Shown in pieces: positions 44,798 to 52,825 of a stretch of 64,000 nucleotides of DNA. The DNA is taken from assembly GCA_963785745.1 (NCBI GenBank), contig CAWAWR010000017.1, positions 62,001-126,000 on the forward strand. Direction: 5' to 3'. The notes below the pieces were generated by a model. The model was given only the letters and a program-made list of their open reading frames with translations, had not been told where the DNA came from and made no database searches. How positions within the stretch are numbered: the stretch's first letter is position 1; every line of letters begins with the position of its first letter. A program made the position numbers and the translations under genes. The stretch is from VAZQ01 sp963785745. Lineage in GTDB: Bacteria > Pseudomonadota > Alphaproteobacteria > Rhizobiales > Xanthobacteraceae.

Positions 44798-45586
44798 ATG
44801 CCCGCATTCAACACGATCACGGTCACGCGCGATGGACAGATCGCAACGCTCACGATCCAGTCGAAGGACCGCAAGGCGCTGACCGGCCCGCATGTCGAGA
44901 TCGGCGCGGCGATTTCAGAGCTGCGCTACGACAATGGCGTGCGTGTCGTCGTCATCACCGGCACCGACGACGCCTTCTTCCTGCCGCCGAAGGGTTCGCC
45001 GAAAGCGTCCGGCCACACGCCCGGACACGACTGGGATCTCACGCAGGGCATGCACCGCACCTACCAGTCGATCATCGAGATCGAGAAGCCTGTCATCGCC
45101 AAGGTCAACGGCAATGCGATCGGCTTCGGCTCAAGCCTCGCCTTCGCCTGCGATCTCATCATCGCAAGCGAGGACGCGATCTTTTGCGATCACCATCTCG
45201 CGATGGGCAAGAGCATCCAGGGCGGGCGCAGCGATTTCGGCACCGTGCCGGGCGACGGCGGCACGGTGTTCGTGCCGCTGCACATGTCGCCGTGTCTGGC
45301 CAAGGAATATCTCTGGCTGGCGCGCGAGATGACCGGCAAGGAACTGGCGGCGGCGCGCATCATCAATGCGGCGGTGCCGGCGAACAAGCTCGATGCCGCG
45401 GTCGACGCCATGGCGAAGGCGCTCCTGGAGCGCACGCCGTATTCGCTGGCGCTTGCCAAGCGCGCCGCCAACAAGAGCCATGTCGAGCGCTTCAACCTGA
45501 CCTACGATCTCGCCTGGAGCTATGAATTGCTCAACTTCTTCCAGCACGGGCAGCATGTGGACGAGCGTGGCGTGAGCACGTTGTAG
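44798..45586 (+). CDS. enoyl-CoA hydratase/isomerase-family protein
   Basis: A 262-residue crotonase-fold protein. The N-terminal ITVTRDGQIATLTIQSKDRK precedes VVVITGTDDAFFLPPKG. An oxyanion-hole region follows: KVNGNAIGFGSSLAFACDLI and GTVPGDGGTVFVPLHMSP. The first glutamate of canonical hydratases is not evident and GDGGT carries Asp instead, so the reaction may be hydrolysis, isomerisation or decarboxylation rather than hydration. It is divergent from a Bug-like binding protein, a common pairing in aromatic or acid degradation loci. Confidence 0.85.
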   Translation: MPAFNTITVTRDGQIATLTIQSKDRKALTGPHVEIGAAISELRYDNGVRVVVITGTDDAFFLPPKGSPKASGHTPGHDWDLTQGMHRTYQSIIEIEKPVIAKVNGNAIGFGSSLAFACDLIIASEDAIFCDHHLAMGKSIQGGRSDFGTVPGDGGTVFVPLHMSPCLAKEYLWLAREMTGKELAAARIINAAVPANKLDAAVDAMAKALLERTPYSLALAKRAANKSHVERFNLTYDLAWSYELLNFFQHGQHVDERGVSTL

Positions 45587-45601
45587 GAGATACGCGGCTC
45601 T

Positions 45602-45700
45602 CTCCGTCGTCGTGCCCGGCCTCGTGCCGGGCATCCACGTCTTGCTTTCAGCGGTTCAAACAAGACGTGGATGGCCGGGACAAGCCCGGCCATGACGGAG
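45602..45700. repeat. composite palindromic intergenic element
   Basis: Outer arms CTCCGTC / GACGGAG and inner arms ATCCACGTCTTG (45633-45644) / CAAGACGTGGAT (45661-45672) build a two-part inverted repeat with GCCCGG-type hairpins in each half. It shares words with the half copy at 12198-12226. It lies between convergent genes. Confidence 0.75.
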
Positions 45701-45704
45701 GAAT

Positions 45705-46496
45705 TCAACTAACAGGCCAAAGCCGGTTTGTCTTCAGGAACGCGATCACCGCTCCGTCGAACGCCGCCGGGTCCTCGATACAGCAGGCGTGGCCGGTGCC
45801 GGGAAGCACGACATGCTGCGCGCCCGGGATCATCGCGGCGGTCTCGCCGCCGCGCTGCAACGACACGTCGTGCGCGCCGTTGATGACCAGCGTCGGCGGT
45901 TTCATTCCCGCCAGCCGGTCACGCATGTCGCAGGCTTCGCGGGCGCGGAAGATCTGCGCGATGCATTCCCCGGACAACGCCTGCGTCTTGTCGGAGAAGA
46001 GATCGAGCACCCATGCGCCGAGCTTGGTGTCGCAGAATCCCGGCGCGACCAGCTCGCGGATGTGCGAGCGCTGATAGCCGCGCAGATCGGCCGAGGTATA
46101 GCCTTTGACACGCCCCGCGATGTCGGCGCCGCCCTTGCTCGACCCGCCGACCAGGATGACGGCGTCGCACATCCCGGGACGGCCGAGCCCGATCAGGAGC
46201 GACATGCCGGAGCCGACACTGACGCCCATGAAAATCGCGCGCGCAATGTTTTCCTGCGCGCAGACCGCCAGCACGTCGTCGGCCATATCGTTGAGCGTGA
46301 ACGGCGTCGTGGGCTTGTCGGAGCGGCCGTAGCCGCGGATATCCAGCGCGACCAGCCGGAAATACGGCGCAAAGCTCGCGATCTGATAGGTGAACAGCCG
46401 GTGGTCGAACGGATTGGCGTGCACGAGCACCATCGGCGGCCCGACGCCATAGGTTTCGTAATAGATTTTGACGCCGCGATTGCTGGCAAAGGGCAT
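45705..46496 (-). CDS. alpha/beta-fold hydrolase
   Basis: A 263-residue alpha/beta hydrolase. The N-terminus RGVKIYYETYGVGPPMVLVH has the oxyanion-hole HANPFDH. The nucleophile elbow is FMGVSVGSGMSLL (GxSxG). Asp and His lie in VINGAHDVSL and LPGTGHACCIEDPAAF. Substrate unknown; adjacency to an enoyl-CoA hydratase relative and Bug genes suggests catabolic ester or C-C hydrolysis. It starts 6 bases after the stop of the next upstream Bug gene on the same strand, so they are probably co-transcribed. Confidence 0.85.
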   Translation of the reverse strand: MPFASNRGVKIYYETYGVGPPMVLVHANPFDHRLFTYQIASFAPYFRLVALDIRGYGRSDKPTTPFTLNDMADDVLAVCAQENIARAIFMGVSVGSGMSLLIGLGRPGMCDAVILVGGSSKGGADIAGRVKGYTSADLRGYQRSHIRELVAPGFCDTKLGAWVLDLFSDKTQALSGECIAQIFRAREACDMRDRLAGMKPPTLVINGAHDVSLQRGGETAAMIPGAQHVVLPGTGHACCIEDPAAFDGAVIAFLKTNRLWPVS

Positions 46497-46501
46497 GAGC
46501 G

Positions 46502-47476
46502 TTACTGCGTGGCGGCGACGCCGGCCCGCCGCACGACGTCGCCCCAACGCGCGATCTCCGATTTGACGAAGGCCTGCAGTTCCGCCGGCGTGCCGCTCAC
46601 GAGCGGGATCAGGCCGCGGCTGGAGAAGTCCTTCTGCACCGCCGGCTCCGCGACGATCGCTCGCATCTCCGCGTTCAGCCGGTTGAGGATGTCAGTCGGG
46701 ATTTTTCCGGGCGCGATCATCATCTGCCACGACGAGGCGTCGAAGCCCTTGAGGCCGACCTCGGCCAGCGGCGGAATCTCCGGCGCGGGGCCGACGCGTT
46801 GCGCGGTCGAAACGCCGAGCGCGCGGAGCTTGCCTGCCTGCACCAGCGGCAGCGCGGTCGCGAAGTCGCCGAACATCATCTGGACGTGGCCGCCCATGAT
46901 GTCGTTGAGCGCCGGCGCGAGACCCTTGTAAGGCACATGCACCAGCTTGATGCCGAGCTCGCCGCCGAGCAGCTCCGCGAACAGATGCGCGGCGCCGCCG
47001 GCGCCGTTCGAGGCATAGGTCAGCCCTTCCGGCCGCGACTTCGCATAGGCCGCGAGATCGGCCAGCGATTTGACCGGCAGCGCCGGATTGATCACCAGGA
47101 TGAAGGGCACGCCCGCGACCAGCGCGATCGGCACAAGGTCCTTCACCGGATCGTAAGTGAGATTTTTGTAGACGCTGACATTGATCGCCATCGTCGTACT
47201 CGTGCCGATCAGGATCGTGTAGCCGTCGGGCACCGAGCGGGCCACATGCGTCGCGCCGATCACGGAAGCGGCGCCGAGCCTGAGCTCGATCACGAACGGC
47301 TGGCCCATGCGTTGCTCCAGCCGGTTCGCGAGCGTCCGCGCGATGGCGTCGGTGTTGCCGCCGGCGGCATAGGGCAGCACGATGGTGACCGGCTTGGATG
47401 GATAGGTCTGCGCCGCGGCGGGAGCGTCAGCAGACGCCACCAGTGCGGCGGCGATCAGCATCCGGCGCATCATCAA
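46502..47476 (-). CDS. Bug/TctC-family periplasmic binding protein
   Basis: A 324-residue protein with a signal peptide ending near ADAPAAAQ, followed by YPSKPVTIVLPYAAGGNTD. AHLFAELLGGELGIKLVHVP, PYKGLAPALNDIMGGHVQMM and LRALGVSTAQRVGPAPEIPP are standard Bug segments. It is the third of three minus-strand Bug genes in a row (48609, 47514, 46502) that precede the alpha/beta hydrolase, and probably share a transcript. Ligand unknown. Confidence 0.9.
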   Translation of the reverse strand: MMMRRMLIAAALVASADAPAAAQTYPSKPVTIVLPYAAGGNTDAIARTLANRLEQRMGQPFVIELRLGAASVIGATHVARSVPDGYTILIGTSTTMAINVSVYKNLTYDPVKDLVPIALVAGVPFILVINPALPVKSLADLAAYAKSRPEGLTYASNGAGGAAHLFAELLGGELGIKLVHVPYKGLAPALNDIMGGHVQMMFGDFATALPLVQAGKLRALGVSTAQRVGPAPEIPPLAEVGLKGFDASSWQMMIAPGKIPTDILNRLNAEMRAIVAEPAVQKDFSSRGLIPLVSGTPAELQAFVKSEIARWGDVVRRAGVAATQ

Positions 47477-47513
47477 GATCCTCCCGCAGCTGCTATCGTT
47501 GTTGTCATCGTCT

Positions 47514-48479
47514 CTATTGCGAGCCGGCGATGCCGGCCTGCTGAACCACCTTGCCCCAACGCGCGATCTCGGATTTCACGAATGCCTGCAAGTCCGCGAC
47601 CGTCGTCGTCGGCATCGGCAACATGCCGGTCTTGGCGACCTGGCCCGAGACTTCGGGCGTGGCGAGCATTCCTTTGAGCTCGGCGTGGAGTTTGTCGACG
47701 ATCGGGCGCGGCGTCTTGGCCGGCGCGACGATCATCTGCCACGACGCCACATCGAAGCCTTTCACGGTATCGTTGATCGGCGGCACGTCGGGAATCGTGG
47801 GCACCCGCGCCGCAGTGGAGACGCCGACCGCCCGTACCTTGCCGGCCTGGATGATCGACAGCGCCGGCCCGAGATCGACGAACATCAGCGGCACGTGGCC
47901 GGCGACGACGTCGGTGATCGCGGGCACGCTGCCCTTGTAGGGCACCGGCGACATCTCGATGCCGGTCATGCTCTTCAGCAATTCGGCGAACAGGTGGTGC
48001 GGTACGCCGGCGCCGGCGGTGGCGTATGAGACCTTGCCCTTCTGCTCTTTCACCCACTTGATCAGGTCGGCGACCGACTTGATCGGCAGCGCCGGATTGA
48101 CCACCAGCACGAACGGCGTCTGCGCCGCCATCGCGAGCGGGACGAAATCGGCGGCCGGGTCGTAAGGCAGTTTCTTGTAGAGCGTAACGTTGACCGCCAT
48201 GGTCGGTGACGGCGCGATCATGATGGTGTGGCCGTCCGGCTCCGCCCGCGAGGTCGCGACCGCGCCAATAACACCGCCGGCGCCCGGCTTGTTCTCGACC
48301 ACGAACGGCCGGCCGAACGCTTTTTCCAGCCGCGGGCTCAGGATGCGCGCGAGGATGTCGCCGGCGCCGCCCGCCGCAAACGGAATGACGATCGTCACCG
48401 GCTTGGTCGGATAGTCCTGCGCCGCGGCGGGCGTTGCGAGCAGCAGGGCCGCGAGCGCGAAACGTGCAATTGTTCGCAT
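47514..48479 (-). CDS. Bug/TctC-family periplasmic binding protein
   Basis: A 321-residue protein (signal MRTIARFALAALLLATPAAAQ). YPTKPVTIVIPFAAGGAGDI is followed by NKPGAGGVIGAVATSRAEPD, PHHLFAELLKSMTGIEMSPV, PYKGSVPAITDVVAGHVPLM and IARWGKVVQQAGIAG. An AGGAGGAATTG ribosome-binding site precedes the ATG at 48479. It is a close paralogue of the flanking genes at 46502 and 48609. A palindromic element (48507-48598) lies just upstream. Confidence 0.9.
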   Translation of the reverse strand: MRTIARFALAALLLATPAAAQDYPTKPVTIVIPFAAGGAGDILARILSPRLEKAFGRPFVVENKPGAGGVIGAVATSRAEPDGHTIMIAPSPTMAVNVTLYKKLPYDPAADFVPLAMAAQTPFVLVVNPALPIKSVADLIKWVKEQKGKVSYATAGAGVPHHLFAELLKSMTGIEMSPVPYKGSVPAITDVVAGHVPLMFVDLGPALSIIQAGKVRAVGVSTAARVPTIPDVPPINDTVKGFDVASWQMIVAPAKTPRPIVDKLHAELKGMLATPEVSGQVAKTGMLPMPTTTVADLQAFVKSEIARWGKVVQQAGIAGSQ

Positions 48480-48506
48480 CAATTCCTCCTCACGGACCTC
48501 TCCCGG

Positions 48507-48598
48507 CCTCATGCTGAGGAGGCCCGCAGGGCCGTCTCGGAGCATGGGGCCGCCCCAATCCTTCGAGACGCGTCCTTCGGACGCTCCTTAGGATGAGG
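48507..48598. repeat. palindromic intergenic element between Bug genes
   Basis: CCTCATGCTGAGGAG (48507-48521) and CTCCTTAGGATGAGG (48584-48598) are imperfect inverted arms around a G/C-rich centre. It has the same arm family as 4518-4532 and 52686-52806. Confidence 0.65.
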
Positions 48599-48608
48599 CG
48601 GATCGAGT

Positions 48609-49594
48609 TCACTGCACGCCCTTGGCGCCCGCCGCCTCCACCACTTTCGACCAGCGCACGATCTCGGACTGCACGAAGCGCTGCAGCTCCGCGACGGGCG
48701 GCGTGGCGATGGCGATGTGACCGCGGCCGTTGATGTCGTTCATGGTCGGCGGGCTCGCGCACGATGGCGTTGAGCTCGGCATTGAGCCGGTCGACGATCT
48801 CCTTCGGCGTCTTCGCGGGCGCGACGATCATCTGCCAGGCGGAGGCGTCGTAGTCTTTCACGCCGGCTTCCTGCAGCGTCGGCAGGTCGGGCGCCGCCGG
48901 CGCGCGATCCTTGGTGGTGACGCCGAGCACGCGGAGCTTGCCGGCGCGGATATGCGGCAGCGCGCCGAGCAGGTCGGAGAACATGACCGACACATGCCCG
49001 GCGATCGTGTCCTGCAGGCCCGGCGCGTTGCCCTTGTAGGGCACGGCCGTCGTCTCGATGCCGAGCGCGTTCTGCAAGAGCACCATATAGAGATGCGCGG
49101 CGGAGCCGGCGCCGGTCGAGGCATAGGCAAGCCCGCCCGGCTTCGCTTTCGCCTCGCGCACCAGATCGGCGATCGACTTGATCGGCAGCGCGGAATTGAC
49201 CACCAGCACGAACGGCACGCCGGACACCAGCGCGACCGGGACGAAATCCTTCACGGGGTCGTAGGCAAGATTTTTGAACACGCTGACGTTGATCGCCATC
49301 GTGGTCGAGGTCGTCATCAGGAGCGTGTGGCCGTCGGGCGGCGACTTCGCGACCGACACCGCGGCCACGACATTGGCGCCGCCGGGCCGGTTCTCGACCA
49401 CGAAAGTCGAGCCCTTCAGGCGCTGCTCGAGCTTCTGCGAGAGCATGCGGGCGAGCCAGTCGGTCGAGCCGCCGGGCGGGAACGGGACGATCACGTTGAC
49501 CGGCCGCGCGGGGTAGCCTTGGGCCTGCGCGCCGCCGGGGGCGGCCAGCGCCAGCAAGGCCAGCGAGCGCGGCGCAAATGCGGACGAAACCCAT
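48609..49594 (-). CDS. Bug/TctC-family periplasmic binding protein, two frameshifts
   Basis: A paralogue of the two downstream Bug genes. YPARPVNVIVPFPPGGSTDW, NRPGGANVVAAVSVAKSPPD, HLYMVLLQNALGIETTAVPY and LPTLQEAGVKDYDASAWQMI are all recognisable. Near 48752 one extra base shifts the C-terminus; PTMNDINGRGHIAIATPPVA and SEIVRWSKVVEAAG resume in another frame. A second shift near 49572 separates the start (MGFVRICA) from the signal peptide (SLALLALAAPGGAQAQ). With both corrected the protein is normal length, about 327 residues. Confidence 0.82.
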
Positions 49595-49688
49595 TCTTCC
49601 CCCCGGTTTTATTGACGCTGACGGGCTTACCGCCAGCGGCCTGAAATCGACAGTAGCGTAAGGATTTGGCCGCTGTCAGCGCGTTTCC

Positions 49689-49717
49689 TTGACACAGCGG
49701 GGCCCCATCGCCATAAA
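49689..49717 (+). promoter_or_regulatory. promoter for rplU-rpmA
   Basis: TTGACA (49689-49694) and CATAAA (49712-49717) are separated by 17 bases, 138 bases upstream of the rplU ATG. This is the best sigma-70-type promoter match in the window. The resulting long 5' UTR could carry ribosomal-protein autoregulation; no defined leader motif was recognised. Confidence 0.65.
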
Positions 49718-49854
49718 CCCGCCAGCACGCGGGCCGTTTTAGGCCTGCGCGCGTTAGTTGCGGGCGCCTCAGGCACCGCAGAAACCCCAAACGACTGGAA
49801 GAAGCCGGTCCGGACAACAAGCCGCGCACCGGGATCGAACACGAGGGAAGAACG

Positions 49855-50374
49855 ATGTTCGCAGTCATCAAGACCGGCGGAAAGCAGTACCGGGTCGCCG
49901 CCGACGACGTGCTCAAGATCGAGAAGATCAAGGGCGAGCCCGGCGAGATCGTCCAGCTCGGCGACGTGCTGGTGGTGGGCGGCGACAGCGTCACGCTGGG
50001 CGTGCCGACCGTGTCCGGCGCATCGGTTGCGGCCGAGGTGCTGGAGCAGGGCCGCGGCCCGAAGGTCATCGCCTTCAAGAAGCGCCGCCGCAAGAATTCG
50101 CGGCGCAAGCGCGGTCACCGGCAGGAATTCACCCTGCTCCGGATCACCGAGATCCTGACCGACGGGGCGAAGCCGACCAAGACCGCGCGGCCGAAGCCCG
50201 TAGCGCAAGCCGAAGCCGGCCGAGACCGCCGACGCGGCCACGGCCGATGCCGACGACGCGCCGTCCAGCGCGCCGAAGGCCAAGGCCAAGGCCAAAACCG
50301 GCAAGAAGCCGGCCGCCAAGAAGCCCGCCAAGGGCAAGCCGGCGGCCAAGGGTAAGGCCAAGTCAAAGAAGTGA
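49855..50374 (+). CDS. rplU: 50S ribosomal protein L21, one frameshift in the C-terminal tail
   Basis: The L21 core MFAVIKTGGKQYRVAADDVL is followed by VLEQGRGPKVIAFKKRRRKN, SRRKRGHRQEFTLLRITEIL and an unusually long Lys/Ala-rich tail (AKAKAKTGKKPAAKKPAKGK). The frame breaks near 50211 (one extra base) between the core and the tail. Corrected length is about 172 residues, compared with about 103 in E. coli. Extended tails on L21 are frequent in Rhizobiales. It is followed by rpmA after 52 bases. Confidence 0.92.
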
Positions 50375-50426
50375 TGATTTGGACACAAAGTCGGGTTATA
50401 TAGGCACCGACTGAAGGATTTTTGTC

Positions 50427-50699
50427 ATGGCTCACAAGAAAGCAGGCGGTTCATCCCGCAACGGGCGCGACTCCAATAGTCAGCGCCTCGGCCTGAAGAT
50501 TTTCGGCGGCGAGAGCGTCATCGCCGGCAACATCATTGCGCGCCAGCGCGGCACCAAGTGGCATCCCGGGCCCAATGTCGGCCTCGGCAAGGACCACACG
50601 CTGTTCGCGCTGACCGACGGCCGCGTCGAGTTCCGCACCAAAGCCAAAGGCCGCATCTTCGTGTCGGTTGTGCCGATGACGCAGGTGGCGGCCGAATAA
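50427..50699 (+). CDS. rpmA: 50S ribosomal protein L27
   Basis: A 90-residue L27. It begins MAHKKAGGSSRNGRDSNSQR, the conserved N-terminus near the peptidyl transferase centre, and includes GNIIARQRGTKWHPGPNVGL and FRTKAKGRIFVSVVPM. It pairs with L21 in one transcript from the promoter at 49689. Confidence 0.97.
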   Translation: MAHKKAGGSSRNGRDSNSQRLGLKIFGGESVIAGNIIARQRGTKWHPGPNVGLGKDHTLFALTDGRVEFRTKAKGRIFVSVVPMTQVAAE

Positions 50700-50764
50700 A
50701 CGGCGAACCAAAATTCAGGTTCCGCCGGCATCCAGTCGAACCGGCGGACCCACACGGGTTCTAT

Positions 50765-50800
50765 GAGGGGAGACGGGATGCCGGCTCCCCTCTTCGCTTT
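50765..50800 (+). terminator. possible terminator after rpmA
   Basis: GAGGGGAG (50765-50772) pairs with CTCCCCTC (50785-50792) around a 12-base loop and is followed by TTCGCTTT. A second GC hairpin (CCGCCGG / CCGGCGG) lies just upstream. Moderate evidence only. Confidence 0.45.
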
Positions 50801-50814
50801 GAGGAGCCCGTGCG

Positions 50815-51420
50815 ATGACATTGCTGGAGCCAGACGCCGACCCAAGCGGTGCCGGCGGCGCGCAATCCGGTCGCTCAGGACCAGGCGGCTGGTGCTGCGC
50901 GCGCCGCGATCCGGACGACGCCGAGGCGCTCACGGCGCTGATCAACGACCGCCGCATCGCCGAGAACACCGCGCGCATTCCGCATCCCTACACGCTGAAG
51001 GACGCGGAGACGTTCATCGCGTACGGCCGCGAGCGGCGGCGAGGTCGCGTTCGTTGTCACGCTGCGCCGACGGACCGATCATCGGCGGCTGCGGCATCGG
51101 CACGCTGCGCGGCGACGGTCCTGAGATCGGCTACTGGTTCGGCGTCGCGCATTGGGGCCACGGCTACGCCACCGAAGCGGCGCGCGCCATCATCGACCAT
51201 GCCTTCGGCGACCTCGGCCACGAGGTACTGCACGCCGGCGCACGGGTGTCGAACCCGGCCTCGCGGCGCGTGCTGGAGAAGTGCGGCTTCCAGTGGACCG
51301 GCGTGGTGCTGCAGCGCGTCCGCGCGCTCGGCTCGTCGGCGCCGTGCGACCGGTTCCGGCTCGATCGCGCGGCTGTGGGCATCGCTGCGGAATTGGGGCA
51401 AGGTGAAACTGATCGCCTGA
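50815..51420 (+). CDS. GNAT acetyltransferase (RimJ/RimL-like), at least four frameshifts
   Basis: Recognisable segments in successive frames are LRTRRLVLRAP, RDPDDAEALTALINDRRIAE, ENTARIPHPYTLKDAETFIA, then GEVAFVVTL, GPIIGGCGIGTLRGDGPEIG, GHGYATEAARAIIDHAFGDL and GARVSNPASRRVLEKCGFQW. The C-terminus is RNWGKVKLIA. The order is that of RimJ/RimL-type N-acetyltransferases (antibiotic or ribosomal protein acetylation family). The resolvable frame changes near 50905, 51036, 51065 and 51375 are each +1, and the N-terminal 15-20 residues are uncertain. A GNAT commonly lies after rpmA in this lineage. It is followed by a VOC protein. Confidence 0.78.
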   Translation: MTLLEPDADPSGAGGAQSGRSGPGGWCCARRDPDDAEALTALINDRRIAENTARIPHPYTLKDAETFIAYGRERRRGRVRCHAAPTDRSSAAAASARCAATVLRSATGSASRIGATATPPKRRAPSSTMPSATSATRYCTPAHGCRTRPRGACWRSAASSGPAWCCSASARSARRRRATGSGSIARLWASLRNWGKVKLIA

Positions 51421-51434
51421 CGAAGGAGACCTCA

Positions 51435-51833
51435 ATGCCGGCGCCTTTTACGATCATCGGCCTCGACCATGTCGTGCTGCGCGCCCGCGATCCGGCGGCG
51501 CTGGAGAAATTCTACGTCGAGGTGCTCGGCTGCAGCCTCGAGCTGCGCCAGGGCAAGCTCGCGCAGCTTCGCGCCGGCCGCACGCTGATCGACATCGTGC
51601 CCGACGGACGAGGCGGTCGCCACGCACGCGCATGGCGCGGCGCCAATCTCGACCACCTGTGCCTGCGCGTCGAGCCGTTCGACGCCGGCGCGATCGCGCA
51701 GCACCTCGCCGCGCACGGCGTGCAATGCGGCGAGGAGGCATCGCGCTACGGCGCGGAAGGCCGCGGTCCGTCGGTCTATCTTAACGATCCCGAAGGCAAC
51801 GGCGTCGAACTCAAGGGGCCGGTGAAAGGTTGA
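51435..51833 (+). CDS. VOC-family (glyoxalase/dioxygenase fold) protein
   Basis: A 132-residue protein of the vicinal oxygen chelate fold. It starts MPAPFTIIGLDHVVLRARDP, with metal ligand His in GLDHVVLR, continues with EKFYVEVLGCSLELRQGKLA, then NLDHLCLRVEPFD with a second metal His, and ends YLNDPEGNGVELKGP with the Glu ligand. The role may be lactoylglutathione lyase, dioxygenase or resistance. ATG at 51435 follows AAGGAGACCTCA. It is in line with the GNAT gene just upstream. Confidence 0.85.
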   Translation: MPAPFTIIGLDHVVLRARDPAALEKFYVEVLGCSLELRQGKLAQLRAGRTLIDIVPDGRGGRHARAWRGANLDHLCLRVEPFDAGAIAQHLAAHGVQCGEEASRYGAEGRGPSVYLNDPEGNGVELKGPVKG

Positions 51834-52101
51834 CGCGATCCAAATCGGACGCGTGCAAATCGCGCGCCGTCAGCAATAACGCTTCCTTCCGCGCTTGCAT
51901 CGAGATTTGCAATCGCCGATTAAAACGCGCCGCAACGCAAAGGGAACGCGGCCCGAACAAACCGATAGCGCGGCGAACAGGACGCGCACGCGACTGTACG
52001 GCGGTAGTGATGGGCCTCAGGAGCTTGGCGCCGCGTTGACCGCGGCGATAGCTAATGTAGCGTTCACCGAAACCGAATCATCGTCGCGATGGAGGTCAGG
52101 A

Positions 52102-52646
52102 ATGTCTTACGATCTCGATCAGTTCATTGCGGATTGCCGCACCTTCCTGCAGCGCGATCCCGGGCCCAAGCGGCCGCGAGCAGGTCCGCCAGCACCTCGA
52201 GCGGCTGCTCGACAACCCGGACTTCGTCCGCACCTATTGCGCCGACGACGCGCCGCGCGGCCTGAAGGTGCTGTACGAGGACCCGGAGCTCGGGTTCCAG
52301 ATTCTCGCGCACCTCAACGACAAGGCGCGGGTGTCGCCGCCGCACGATCACGGCGCCTCCTGGGCGATCTACGGTCAGGCGTCGAAATACACCGACATGA
52401 TCGAATGGGAGCGCGAGGACAACGGCGCCGATCCCAAGCACGCCAAGCTCAAGCCGGCGAAGAAATACCGCCTCGACTCCCGGCCACGCCGGCATCTACG
52501 AGGACGGCAAGATCCACTCGATCGACTATCCCGACCGCGCGGTGTTCGTGCGCGTGACCGGCACCAATCTCGACAAGATCAACCGCATCCGGATCGACAT
52601 GAAGACCGGCGAGGTCCACCAGATGACGCCGCAGCAGGCGACGTGA
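52102..52646 (+). CDS. cupin-fold cysteine dioxygenase-like protein, two frameshifts
   Basis: About 180 residues when two +1 bases near 52168 and 52474 are removed. The metal-binding cupin motif is VSPPHDHGASWAIYGQ, with His-x-His, then a Glu in MIEWERED. TPGHAGIYEDGKIHSIDYPD supplies the third His. This order (SPPHxHG ... PGHxG ... HSI) is that of the cysteine dioxygenase family, which oxidises cysteine to its sulfinate or acts on 3-mercaptopropionate. A rhodanese gene follows, supporting a thiol/sulfur role. Confidence 0.75.
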
Positions 52647-52685
52647 GTTGCTCCGTAGATGACACCGCCGCGGGCACCGATCTTT

Positions 52686-52806
52686 CTCCGTCATCCTGAG
52701 GTGCCCGAGCGCAGCGAGGGCCTCGAAGGACGACGGCCCCGGTGCTGCACCTCCTCGGCCGCGCATCCTTCGAGGGCCGCTTCGCGGCCACCTCAGGATG
52801 ACGGAG
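52686..52806. repeat. 121-bp palindromic element with 18-bp perfect arms
   Basis: CTCCGTCATCCTGAGGTG (52686-52703) and its exact reverse complement (52789-52806) flank internal arms such as CCTCGAAGGA and TCCTTCGAGG. It is the longest perfect copy in the window of the dispersed family also seen at 4518-4532 and 48507-48598. Confidence 0.85.
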
Positions 52807-52825
52807 ATAGGGTAGCGCAATTGAA

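Noticed and set aside
51830..52039. 69-codon ORF between the VOC and cysteine dioxygenase-like genes
   Set aside because: No ribosome-binding site, strongly Arg/Ala-biased composition and no family resemblance.
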